Origin: Salminus brasiliensis
Lineage: Eukaryota; Chordata; Actinopteri; Characiformes; Bryconidae
Direction of reading: 5' to 3'
Length of the DNA stretch: 64,000 nt
Assembly (NCBI RefSeq): GCF_030463535.1
Contig: NC_132888.1
Span: 1,938,470 to 2,002,469 of the forward strand
In this document: in pieces, positions 44,231-55,722 of the stretch
How positions within the stretch are numbered: position 1 is the stretch's first letter
How the letters are laid out: the number at the start of each line of letters is the position of its first letter
The notes under the pieces: model-generated
What the model saw: only the letters and a program-made list of their open reading frames with translations
The model's database searches: none
What the model was told of the DNA's origin: nothing
Position numbers and translations under genes: made by a program

Positions 44231-44988
44231 TCCTCTCACTGGCCACTTTATTAGAAACCCCTACCTTGTGCTTTCACTCACTGGCCACTTTATTAGAAAC
44301 CCCTACCTTGTGTTTCCACTCACTGGCCACTTTATTAGAAACCCCTACCTTGTGCTTTTACTTACTGGCCACTTTATTAGAAACCCCTACCTTGTGCTTC
44401 CACTCACTGGCCACTTTATTAGAAACCCCTACCTTGTGCTTCCACTCACTGGCCACTTTATTAGAAACCCCTACCTTGTGCTTCCACTTACTGGCCACTT
44501 TATTAGAAACACCTACCTTGTGCTTCCACTCACTGGCCACTTTATTAGAAACACCTACCTTGTGCTTCCACTCACTGGCCACTTTATTAGAAACACCTAC
44601 CTTGTGTTTCCACTCACCGGCCACTTTATTAGAAACACCTACCTTGTGCTTCCACTCACTGGCCACTTTATTAGAAACACCTACCTTGTGCTTCCACTCA
44701 CTGGCCACTTTATTAGAAACACCTACCTTGTGCTTTCACTCACTGGCCACTTTATTAGAAACCCCTACCCTGTGCTTCCACTCACTGGCCACTTTATTAG
44801 AAACACCTACCTTGTGCTTCCACTCACTGGCCACTTTATTAGAAACACCTACCTTGTGCTTTCACTCACTGGCCACTTTATTAGAAACCCCTACCTTGTG
44901 CTTTCACTCACTGGCCACTTTATTAGAAACCCCTACCTTGTGCTTCCACTCACTGGCCACTTTATTAGAAACCCCTACCTTGTCTTTA
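44231..44988 (+). repeat. 42-bp minisatellite array, forward orientation
   Basis: About 18 units of 42 bp containing CACTGGCCACTTTATTAGAA then ACCCCTACC(or ACACCTACC)TTGTGCTTCCACT. The array starts about 430 bp upstream of the sox14-like ATG. Frames of 374 and 279 codons across it are repeat artefacts. Confidence 0.95.
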
Positions 44989-45184
44989 GGTTCACAAGTT
45001 TTGGCAAAAACGTGTTTATATAATATACAACTTTGCAAAAAATTGAGACCACCCTACATTATCAGTTTCTTTTATTCTGCTATTTACAGATAATGTGTTT
45101 AGGGAAATGAACATTGGCGCTGTATTTCATAAATCATGGACAACATTTGCTTTTAAATTTGCTATTTTGCTAAATTGGTGCTAA

Positions 45185-45275
45185 TAACGCCAAGCTCGCG
45201 GGTTCGATCCCGTACTGGTCACATCTGATTTGAGAGTTTCCCCACTGTGGGACTAATAAAGCATTATCTTATCTC
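45185..45275 (+). mobile_element. tRNA-derived SINE fragment
   Basis: GCGGGTTCGATCCCGT is a B-box-like sequence, followed by the CCCCACTGTGGGACTAATAAAG tail also seen at about 5675. It lacks the 5' part. Confidence 0.55.
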
Positions 45276-46029
45276 TTATTTAGAGCTTTTATTTATTTGC
45301 AGAAATGACAACTGCTCAAAACAGCTGCTCAAATAATGCAGAGAAATGATGATGATAATAATTATAATGTAGAGAAGTTATTATTCAGATTTAATCACAG
45401 TCTTTCACGTTGCTGTTGGGACTTTATGCCGTTCATAGTCTTCGTAGCAGATTCAGCGAACTGGCTGACTGAATGCCTGTAGCAGTAGCAGTATGGTAGC
45501 TGTTTTATGTTATTTAGTGCGCCGTGTAAAAACCTTTGCTGTGTGTAGATTAGAAGAGCATGAGGTTCCTGTTCACACTGACGTACACTGTTGACTGTTC
45601 ACTATATCACACAGTATTATAATTACTGTATATATAATTAAATTATTACTTTTTAATCAAATTAACTAAGAAAATATGCAAGACCGAAATTGACGACTAC
45701 AAATGTCTTTGTGTTGAAGCCTCTTGTATCCTCTCATTGCCTCAATGGCTAAAAGCTTAAGCGTCTTTGTGCATCTTCTGCTAAAGCCCCGCTCTGTCCT
45801 CTCCGCTGAATAAACCACGCGTTTGGCCTTTGTTCTGCTGGCAAAAGAAACATCCAGATGATTAGAGTCCTTCTTCTCATCCTAATCTTCAGAGGAAATG
45901 TCTTATTCTTCTGCTGGACTGAAGACAGATGTCTCTGCCAGCATGAAGAACCAAACACAGTCCATCAATAAACGCAAACCACGTTCAGTACTGAAGACTA
46001 AATACACCCGTAATACTCAGATCATCCTC

Positions 46030-46312
46030 TCACCGGCCACTTTATTAGAAACCTCTACCTTGTGTTTCCACTCACTGGCCACTTTATTAGAAACCCCTAC
46101 CTTATACTTCTTCAATGGCCACTTTATTAGAAACCCCTACCTCGTGCTTGCTTAATGGCCACTTTATTAGAAACCCCTACCTTGTGTTTCCACTCACTGG
46201 CCACTTTATTAGAAACCCTCTACAGTATGCTTTCTTACTGGCCACTTTATTAGAACCCCCTACCTCGTACTTCTTCAATGGCCACTTTATTAGAAACCCC
46301 CACCTCGTGATC
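46030..46312 (+). repeat. 42-bp family, interrupted forward units
   Basis: Seven GGCCACTTTATTAGAA cores with variable spacers (CTTCTTCAAT, CTTGCTTAAT). This is a less regular relative of the neighbouring arrays. Confidence 0.85.
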
Positions 46313-46921
46313 AGCAATGTTATTCAGTGTATGACAGGTATGTATGAAACTCTGCCGAGTGAGAAGGGTTTTCTGGCGTCTCCAAGCAGAACATCACACT
46401 TAGGAGGGAAATCCTCCCGATTTGCTCGGCACTGCAGGGATTTCGGTAAAGCTTGCACTTATTTTAATCACATTGGGGGGAAGTGGAGCTCCTCTAATAG
46501 CCTTTCATGGAAATATTGTCAGTAAAGTGTGTTTAAGGAGAGCGAGGCGACAGATCCAATCCAGAGACACGTCACCCACCACCTTCTCCCAGTCTGGTGA
46601 CATTAATGCTGGAAGTATTTGGAGATAAATCCAGCGGGCCGTTCCAGCAGGCCTATCTGCAAGCCTCCGGATCGCTCGAGTCAGCGAAAGTCACTAAGAC
46701 ACATTCGCAATGAGGCATTTGAGAGGGAAAGCGCCCAGCGAAGGCCACAGATCTCAAACCTGCCGCGCCAAATTAGCCGCCAGCTTGCAAGTGAAATGTG
46801 TTTGGTAAGCAAGGCGATGCTTAGGAGCGGCTCAGCCGGAGTCTTAGAGGATATGATGATTATATTGGGTCTGAAATGTCAGTGGAAGCGTCAGCGAGCC
46901 AGTACGGGTCTACAACTTTTA

Positions 46922-47025
46922 GTGGCCACTTTATTAGAAACCCCTACATTGTGTTTCCACTCACTAACCACTTTATAAGAACCCTTTACCTCGTGCTTCG
47001 TCAATGGCCACTGTATTAGAAGTAG
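46922..47025 (+). repeat. 42-bp family, short forward segment at orientation switch
   Basis: Two to three degraded forward units (GGCCACTTTATTAGAAACCC, then CCACTTTATAAGAACCC, then GGCCACTGTATTAGAAG). They abut the reverse array at about 47024. Confidence 0.85.
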
Positions 47026-49365
47026 GCCAGTGAGTGGAAGCACAAGGTAGGGGTTTCTAATAAAGTGGCCAGTGAGTGGAAGCACAAGGTAGGGGTTTCT
47101 AATAAAGTGGCCAGTGAGTGGAAGCACAAGGTAGGTGTTTCTAATAAAGTGGCCAGTGAGTGGAAGCACAGGGTAGGGGTTTCTAATAAAGTGGCCAGTG
47201 AGTGGAAACACAAGGTAGGTGTTTCTAATAAAGTGGCCAGTGAGTGGAAGCACAAGGTAGGGGTTTCTAATAAAGTGGCCAGTGAGTGGAAGCACAAGGT
47301 AGGGGTTTCTAATAAAGTGGCCAGTGAGTGGAAGCACAAGGTAGGTGTTTCTAATAAAGTGGCCAGTGAGTGGAAGCACAAGGTAGGGGTTTCTAATAAA
47401 GTGGCCGGTGAGTGAAAGCACAAGGTAGGTGTTTCTAATAAAGTGGCCGGTGAGTGAAAGCACAAGGTAGGTGTTTCTAATAAAGTGGCCAGTGAGTGAA
47501 AGCACAGGGTAGGGGTTTCTAATAAAGTGGCCAGTGAGTGGAAGCACAAGGTAGGGGTTTCTAATAAAGTGGCCGGTGAGTGAAAGCACAAGGTAGGTGT
47601 TTCTAATAAAGTGGCCAGTGAGTGAAAGCACAGGGTAGGGGTTTCTAATAAAGTGGCCAGTGAGTGGAAGCACAAGGTAGGTGTTTCTAATAAAGTGGCC
47701 AGTGAGTTGAAGCACAAGGTAGGGGTTTCTAATAAAGTGGCCGGTGAGTGAAAGCACAAGGTAGGTGTTTCTAATAAAGTGGCCAGTGAGTGAAAGCACA
47801 GGGTAGGGGTTTCTAATAAAGTGGCCGGTGAGTGAAAGCACAAGGTAGGTGTTTCAAATAAAGTGGCCAGTGAGTGAAAGCACAGGGTAGGGGTTTCTAA
47901 TAAAGTGGCCAGTGAGTGGAAGCACAAGGTAGGTGTTTCTAATAAAGTGGCCAGTGAGTTGAAGCACAAGGTAGGTGTTTCTAATAAAGTGGCCAGTGAG
48001 TGGAAGCACAAGGTAGGGGTTTCTAATAAAGTGGCCGGTGAGTGAAAGCACAAGGTAGGTGTTTCTAATAAAGTGGCCAGTGAGTGAAAGCACAGGGTAG
48101 GGGTTTCTAATAAAGTGGCCAGTGAGTGGAAACACAAGGTAGGTGTTTCTAATAAAGTGGCCAGTGAGTGGAAACACAAGGTATGGTTTCTAATAAAGTG
48201 GCCAGTGAGTGGAAGCACAAGGTAGGTGTTTCTAATAAAGTGGCCAGTGAGCAGAAGCACAAGGTAGGTGTTTCTAATAAAGTGGCCAGTAAGCAGAAAC
48301 ACAAGGTAGGTGTTTCTAATAAAGTGGCCAGTAAGCAGAAACACAAGGTAGGTGTTTCTAATAAAGTGGCCAGTGGGTGGAAACACAAGGTATGGTTTCT
48401 AATAAAGTGGCCAGTGAGTGGAAGCACAAGGTAGGTGTTTCTAATAAAGTGGCCAGTGAGTGGAAACACAAGGTAGGTGTTTCTAATAAAGTGGCCAGTG
48501 AGTGGAAACACAAGGTAGGTGTTTCTAATAAAGTGGCCGGTGAGTGGAAGCACAAGGTAGGTGTTTCTAATAAAGTGGCCGGTGAGTGAAAGCACAAGGT
48601 AGGTGTTTCTAATAAAGTGGCCGGTGAGTGAAAGCACAAGGTAGGTGTTTCTAATAAAGTGGCCAGTGAGTGGAAGCACAAGGTAGGTGTTTCTAATAAA
48701 GTGGCCAGTGAGTGGAAACACAAGGTAGGTGTTTCTAATAAAGTGGCCAGTGAGTGGAAACACAAGGTAGGTGTTTCTAATAAAGTGGCCGGTGAGTGGA
48801 AGCACAAGGTAGGTGTTTCTAATAAAGTGGCCGGTGAGTGAAAGCACAAGGTAGGTGTTTCTAATAAAGTGGCCGGTGAGTGAAAGCACAAGGTAGGTGT
48901 TTCTAATAAAGTGGCCGGTAAGTGAAAGCACAAGGGAGGTGTTTCTAATAAAGTGGCCAGTAAGCAGAAACACAAGGTAGGTGTTTCTAATAAAGTGGCC
49001 GGTGAGTGAAAGCACAAGGTAGGTGTTTCTAATAAAGTGGCCGGTGAGTGAAAGCACAAGGTAGGTGTTTCTAATAAAGTGGCCAGTGAGTGGAAGCACA
49101 AGGTAGGGGTTTCTAATAAAGTGGCCGGTGAGTAACAGTACAAGGTAGGTGTTTCTAATAAAGTGGCCGGTGAGTAACAGTACAAGGTAGGTGTTTCTAA
49201 TAAAGTGGCCGGTGAGCGGAAGCACAAGGTAGGGGTTTCTAATAAAGTGGCCGGTGAGAGGAAGCACAAGGTAGGGGTTTCTAATAAAGTGGCCGGTGAG
49301 AGGAAGCACAAGGTAGGGGTTTCTAATAAAGTGGCCGGTGAGAGGAAGCACAAGGTAGGGGTTTA
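47026..49365 (-). repeat. 42-bp minisatellite array, reverse orientation
   Basis: About 56 units of the same 42-bp monomer, now reading AGTGGCC(A/G)GTGAGTGGAAGC then ACAAGGTAGG(T/G)GTTTCTAATAA. A six-unit block beginning about 48408 recurs about 252 bp later (48660). Frames of up to 456 codons on the - strand come from the period of 42. Confidence 0.97.
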
Positions 49366-49399
49366 TTAGAAATGTCTGTAGACATCTGATTCGCTTCTC

Positions 49400-49662
49400 C
49401 AGCGTTTCTCCTGAAATAAAGGGTATCAGTTTGTCCTCAACTCTTCTGGGACAGTTTTACATCAGATGTCGGAACATTGCTGTGGAGAGGATCTGATTGC
49501 ATTCAGCCACACACGAGCGTCCGCGAGGTTGGCTAGGCTTAGTAAGGTCAGATGCTTGGATCTGCCACTCCAACTCATTCTAAAAGTGTTGGATGGAGCT
49601 CCATCACTACAAAGGGGTTGACACTAGATGTCCAAATGTTTGTGGACACCCCTTCTAATGAA
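49400..49662. mobile_element. Degraded MITE of the 'TATGGACAAAAG' family
   Basis: It contains GTGGAGAGGATCTGATTGCATTCAG and the right-end-like TGTCCAAATGTTTGTGGACA at 49630-49650. The termini are not in normal order. Confidence 0.5.
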
Positions 49663-49872
49663 TTGGTGTGGCGTAACAGATAACACCCCTACCTGCCACT
49701 GAGCTGCCACACCATGTGGGAGACTGGGGTTCGATTCCTGGTCTGGGTGACTGTGGGTGCTGCGCTACATTAATAAGAGTCCTTGGGCAAGACTCCTAAC
49801 ACTACACTGACCCACCTCTGTGATACCAGTGACCTTGTAAATCGCTCTGGATAAATACTATAAATGTAAAAT
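49663..49872 (+). mobile_element. tRNA-derived SINE (family A)
   Basis: GGTGTGGCGTAACAGATAAC head, ACTGGGGTTCGATTCCTGG with a B box, GAGTCCTTGGGCAAGACTCC, and a CGCTCTGGATAAATAC tail lacking the inverted half. Confidence 0.82.
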
Positions 49873-50367
49873 GTAGAGGAGTACTGCCAAAAGAATAGGA
49901 CTCTCTGGAGCAGATAAACATGAACCTAGAGATGTAAAATGAAGAACAGATTCAATTCAGTCCCACAATAATAAAAAAATAAAAAATAATAAAAAGGTGT
50001 CGACAATCGACAAGAGGTGCAAGCTGAAGGTTTTGCCATGGCCCTCACTGTCAGACCCCCGCAACCTAATCATCATTGAACTGTGGATAGACCTCAATAG
50101 AGCAGAGCAGCAAGACGACCCAAGAACCTCACAGCACTAGAAGCTTTTGCAGGAAGAGGGAGATTGAGAACAGAGGAGCAGTTTTGGGGGGGATTAGTTA
50201 GGATGGCAGGGACTGGTCTGATAAGAACATGGCTCATATTGTCTGCATAGCACAGATACACGCTTATCACCCTCCGTCCCAGCCGACTTACCACAGCAGC
50301 CATGTGTCTTTACCTTCTTTCCTTTGCTTTTTTAAACTGCTTAATATAACAGGGATGTATACACTAT

Positions 50368-50896
50368 ATGGACAAAAGTATTGGGACACCTGCTCATACA
50401 TTGTTTCCTCTGAAATCATAGGTATTAAAATAGTGATTATCCCTACTACTGCCTCTGCTGTGCAGGGAGGAAGGCGTTCTACTAGATATTGGAGGAGAAT
50501 TGCTGTGAGGATTTGATTGCATTCAGCGTTAGAGTGTTAGTGAGGTCAGGATGTTGGATGATGATGATCACCACCCCACTTCATCTCAAAAGTACTGGAT
50601 GGAGCTCCTCCACCATCATTCCAGAGAACACAGCTCCTCCACTGCTCCACAGCTCCTCAATGCTGGGGGGATTTATACCCCTCTACTAGTCCACGCCTGG
50701 CATTAGGCAGCATGGAGCCAATAGGTTCATGTGGAATGAGCTGCTCCAGAGAGTCCTATTCTATTGGCAGTACTTCTTTACTGGGACTAGACAAGCTGTG
50801 TGTGCATTTGCACATCTGTGTTAGGACGGGGTGCTGCCTAAAGAATCTGAATGCGTTCATTTGAAGGTGTGTCCACAAACATTTGGCACATATTGT
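50368..50896 (+). mobile_element. MITE of the 'TATGGACAAAAG' family, full length
   Basis: It runs from CACTATATGGACAAAAGTAT to GTCCACAAACATTTGGCACA. It has the family's GGAGCTCCTCCACCATCATT, CCTCAATGCTGGGGGGATTT and CACGCCTGGCATTAGGCAGC blocks. Confidence 0.85.
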
Positions 50897-50934
50897 AGTT
50901 CACATATGACCTTTGTATAACCTCAAACCAGAGT

Positions 50935-51222
50935 GTGTGTGTGTGTGTGTGTGTTGATTTCCTGTAGCACTTTGTATCCTGGTTGTGTGCATTATTTGAA
51001 AAGTTCTGGGTGTGTTATGAGGAAGTTTAGCTGGAGCGCTGCTGTAAAGGGCATGCACACACACACACACACACACACACACTTGATACTGGGTGAGTGT
51101 AAGTGAGGCTCTTTCTGGAAGAGGAAAATCCTATTCACACTCCATCATCCAGCAGATTATGAGTGCAGTTTAAGAAGATTTGGAGCTCAAGACATCTCTG
51201 AGACCCCACTGTCCCCTCTCTC

Positions 51223-51268
<46 letters not shown>
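50935..51268. repeat. (TG)n/(CA)n microsatellites
   Basis: (GT)n at 50935-50954, (CA)n at 51055-51080 and (TG)n at 51227-51268, separated by unique sequence. Confidence 0.85.
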
Positions 51269-51271
<3 letters not shown>

Positions 51272-51559
51272 TTATTACATACATACAGCAAAGGATTCAG
51301 TTAAACAACTTTTCAGGCGACTTTCTGCTGGACAACTTCTTTCTGTAGTAACGCTGCTCACTGATAGAGGAGCTTTACCCCAGTTCTGAGTAAATAAGCA
51401 GCACAGGACCAAATAAATGACAGTACTGATACAGAATCCTCTCCTTTAAAAACCTCTGCACTTTACTATGAAGTGAAGGTGAGCATCTAGAGGGACACAC
51501 AGCTAACATCATCACATCAGTGTGAGTGTGTTCTGTTTCAGGATAGACCGGATTCGTTA

Positions 51560-53600
51560 TTCCCCATATACCCATCAATACCCATCAATACCCATCTATA
51601 CCATCCATACCCATCTATACCCATCCATACCCATCCATACCATCCATACCCATCAATACCCATCAATACCCATCTATACCATCCATACCCATCTATACCC
51701 ATCCATACCCATCCATACCATCTATACCCATCAATACCCATCTATACCATCCATACCCATCTATACCCATCCATACCCATCCATACCATCTATACCCATC
51801 TATACCCATCCATACCCATCCATACCATCTATACCCATCAATACCCATCCATACCCATCCATACCCATCCATACCATCTATACCCATCAATACCCATCTA
51901 TACCATCCATACCCATCTATACCCATCCATACCCACCCATACACATCTATACCCATCCATAACCATCTATACCCATCTATACCCATCAATACCCATCCAT
52001 ACCCATCTATACCCATCCATACCCATCCATACCATCTATACCCATCTATACCATCCATACCCATCTATACCCATCCATACCCACCCATACACATCTATAG
52101 CCATCTATACCCCTTCATACCCACCTATACCCATCCATACCCATCTATACCCATCCATGCACATCTATACCCATCCATACACATCTATACCCATCTATAC
52201 CCCTTCATACCGACCTATACCCATCTATACCATCCATACCCATCCATACCCCTTAATACCATCCATACCATCTATACCCATCTATACCCACCTGTACCCA
52301 TCCATACCCATCTATACCCATCCATACACATCTATACCCATCTATACCCCTTCATACCCACCTATACCATCCATACCCACTCATACCACCTATACCCACC
52401 CATACCCATCTATACCGACACATACCCATCCATACTCACCCATACCCATCCACACCCATCCATAATCACCATACCCATCTATACCCACCCATACCCATCT
52501 ATACTCATCTATACCCATCTATACTCATCCATACCCATCCATAATCACCATACCCATCTATACCCACCCATACCCATCTATACTCATCCATACCCACCCA
52601 TACCCATCTGTACCTATCCATACCCATCCATACCCACCCATACTCATACATACCCACTTCTACCCACCCTCACCCATCCATAACCACACATACCCATCTA
52701 TACCCACCCATTCCATCCATGTCCATCTATATCAACAATAATTATTCATACATATCCACACCCATCCTTACTGATATTTATCTATACCATCTATATCCAT
52801 GCATACCCAACCATACTATCTATACTCATTCACACCCATCTATACCCACCCATACCCACCCTTACTAACAATATTCATATACCCACCTATACTCATCCAC
52901 ACACCCCCATATCCAGCAATACAACCATTTCTATCCACATTCATATTCATCCATACTCACATCTATACCCATCTATACCATCCATACCCACCTATACCAT
53001 CCATACCCACCCATACCCATCTATACCCACCTATACCATCCATACCTACCCATACCATCTATACCCACCCATACCATCTATACCCACCTATACCATCCAT
53101 ACCCACCCATACCATCTATACCCACCCATACCATCTATACCCACCTATACCATCCATACCCACCCATACCATCTATACCCACCCATACCCATCTATACCA
53201 TCCATACCTACCCATCTATACCCACCCATACCATCTATACCCACCCATACCCATCTATACCATCCATACCTACCCATCTATACCCACCCATACCATCTAT
53301 ACCCACCCATACCCATCTATACCATCCATACCTACCCATCTATACCTACCCATACCATCTATACCCACCCATACCCATCTATACCCACCCATACCCATCT
53401 ATACCCACCTATACCATCCATACCCACCCATACCATCTATACCCACCCATACCATCTATACCCACCTATACCATCCATACCCACCCATACTCACCTGTAC
53501 CATCCATACCTACCCATACCATCCATACCCACCCATACTCACCTGTACCATCCATACCTACCCATACCCATCTATACCCACTCATACCCACCCATTATAT
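51560..53600. repeat. G-depleted (CCCATCTATA)-type satellite
   Basis: About 2 kb of 9-10-bp words (CCCATCCATA, CCATCTATA, CCCACCCATA) with very few G on the + strand. Higher-order blocks repeat in 53000-53500. Tyr/Pro/Ile/His frames across it are artefacts. Confidence 0.95.
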
Positions 53601-53924
53601 AAAAAACAAGACATAAAGATATTTTGAGATCATTTCAAATTGTCAATATAATATCAGCTATGTTCCACAAAAAATGGACACATGACCATATTTTAAGAAG
53701 AAAAAAATAGCCAATAAAATATTCCCTTTCGTCTTTTCGGACTTACATAAAATAAAGCAGATTATGTGCAGAGCTGAATAGACCGCCCATAACAAAGAGA
53801 CGCTTCTGAAGTCTGACAAATTATAATATAATAAATAAATAAATAAACATATATTATAAATGCCAAATCTTTCGCATGAATTAAATATTAGGCGCTCATT
53901 CCTGCGCCGCTCTGAGACTTGTAT

Positions 53925-54330
53925 TTTGAAAGGTGGCGCGTGCAGAGCGCTGTAGCGCAGCATCGCCCCCTGGAGGCTCTGAGTGGAGGCGCCGCCGCCC
54001 CGTCAGTTCCGCAGGAATTCCAGCTATTCGGCTCGTTTCTGCTCCACTCGCCCGAAAAAGGTTCGTAAACGCAGCTCGCGCCTTTTATTGTTGTTTTCCA
54101 GGGCTGGTGCTCCTCAGTGTGTTTGGCAGACTTCAGCAGGCGGATTAACCTCTACATTAATCTCTGAATTCATGTAGTTTGGTTGTTTTTCTGGCTGCAG
54201 ACTGACTAGCAGATTGTAGCTACGAGCTAGCTTCTCTCTCCAGGTCCGGAGCAGCTCCAGCAGTGAGGTCTCCAGCCTGTTCCAGCTCCAGCCCTGCATC
54301 TTCTGCCTGTAGAACAGGACGGGATATAAA
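53925..54330 (+). promoter_or_regulatory. CpG-rich region, likely septin2 promoter/first exon
   Basis: The local sequence switches from AT-rich to GC- and CpG-rich (GGTGGCGCGTGCAGAGCGCT, GGAGGCGCCGCCGCCCCGTC, GCAGCTCGCGCC). It is the only CpG-dense unique stretch upstream of the septin2 coding exons at 58562. The transcription start and the non-coding exon boundary are not resolved. Confidence 0.5.
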
Positions 54331-54358
54331 TGAGTATGAGGAAAGGTGCGGTGCAGCA

Positions 54359-54412
54359 GCAGGGCAGGGCAGGGCAGGGCAGGGCAGGGCAGGGCAGGGC
54401 AGGGCAGGGCAG
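54359..54412 (+). repeat. (AGGGC)n short tandem repeat
   Basis: About 10-11 units with GGG runs every 5 bp on the + strand, next to the CpG-rich region. The pattern suits G-quadruplex formation. Confidence 0.95.
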
Positions 54413-54477
54413 TCCCATACGGTTCATTCAGTGCAGCTGGCTAAGCTAAGCTAAGCTAACGGCTGCTATGCTAACCC

Positions 54478-55652
54478 GCCCTGCCCCAGACCCTAGTCCC
54501 AGCCCCAGACCCTAGTCCCAGCCCCAGACCCTAGTCCCAGCCCCAGACCCTAGTCCCAGCCCCAGACCCTAGTCCCAGCCCCAGACCCTTCCCCAGACCC
54601 TAGTCCCTGCCCCAGCCCCAGACCCAGTCCCAGACCCTAGTCCCTTCCCCAGAACCTGCCCCAGACCCAGACCCTAGTCCCAGCCCCAGCCCCTGCCCCA
54701 GACCCTAGTCCCTTCCCCAGAACCTGCCCCAGACCCAGACCCTAGTCCCAGCCCCAGACCCTTCCCCAGACCCCCAGCCCCAGACCCTAGTCCCTTCCCC
54801 AGCCCCTGCCCCTGCCCCTGCCCCAGCCCCCAGCCCCTGCCCCAGCCCCTAGTCCCTTCCCCAGAACCTGCCCCAGCCCCAGACCCTAGTCCCTTCCCCA
54901 GACCCTAGTCCCTGCCCCAGACCCAGACCCTAGTCCCTGCCCCAGACCCAGACCCTAGTCCCTGCCCCAGACCCAGACCCTAGTCCCTTCCCCAGCCCCA
55001 GCCCCTGCCCCAGACCCTAGTCCCTTCCCCAGCCCCAGACCCTAGTCCCAGCCCCAGCCCCTGCCCCAGACCCTAGTCCCTTCCCCAGCCCCTGCCCCAG
55101 CCCCAGACCCTAGTCCCTTCCCCAGCCCCAGACCCTAGTCCCAGCCCCAGCCCCTGCCCCAGACCCAGCCCCTTCCCCAGACCCTGCCCCAGCCCCAGAC
55201 CCTAGTCCCAGCCCCAGCCCCTGCCCCAGAACCTGCCCCAGCCCCAGACCCTAGTCCCAGCCCCAGCCCCTACCCCAGAACCTGCCCCAGCCCCTGCCCC
55301 TACCCCAGAACCTGCCCCAGCCCCTTCCCCAGAACCTGCCCCAGCCCCTTCCCCAGACCCTGCCCCAGCCCCAGACCCCAGTCCCTTCCCCAGAACCTGC
55401 CCCAGCCCCTTCCCCTAGTCCCAGCCCCTTCCCCAGAACCTGCCCCAGAACCTGCCCCAGCCCCAGACCCTAGCCCCTACCCCAGAACCTGCCCCAGTCC
55501 CTTCCCCAGAACCTGCCCCAGTCCCTTCCCCAGAACCTGCCCCAGTCCCTTCCCCAGAACCTGCCCCAGCCCCAGACCCCAGAACCTGCCCCAGCCCCAG
55601 ACCCCAGAACCTGCCCCAGCCCCTTCCCCTAGAACCTGCCCCAGACCCTGCC
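54478..55652. repeat. C-rich minisatellite (CCCCAGACCCTAGTCC family)
   Basis: About 1.17 kb built from CCCCAGACCCTAGTCC, CCCCAGCCCCTGCC and CCTTCCCCAGAACCTGCC words. The - strand is a dense series of GGGG/GGG runs. Gly-rich frames on the - strand are artefacts. Confidence 0.95.
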
Positions 55653-55722
55653 CCATTAGGCAGCATGGTGCCGATAGGGTCATGATGTTGATCTACTCCA
55701 GAGAGTCCTATTCTATACTTCC
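55653..55722 (+). mobile_element. Fragment of 'TATGGACAAAAG' MITE between two arrays
   Basis: CATTAGGCAGCATGGTGCCG and CTCCAGAGAGTCCTATTCTA match the 3' half of the MITE family. It sits exactly between the C-rich array and the 30-bp array. Confidence 0.7.

Noticed and set aside
44184-45093. 374- and 279-codon frames downstream of sox14-like gene
   Set aside because: Same 42-bp array read in two phases; no codon bias or domain.
47016-49353. Frames of 316-456 codons on the - strand
   Set aside because: They follow only from the 42-bp period of the minisatellite; overlapping frames in other phases are equally open.
51522-53602. Tyr/Pro/Ile/His-rich frames of up to 267 codons
   Set aside because: Translation of the G-depleted 9-10-bp satellite.
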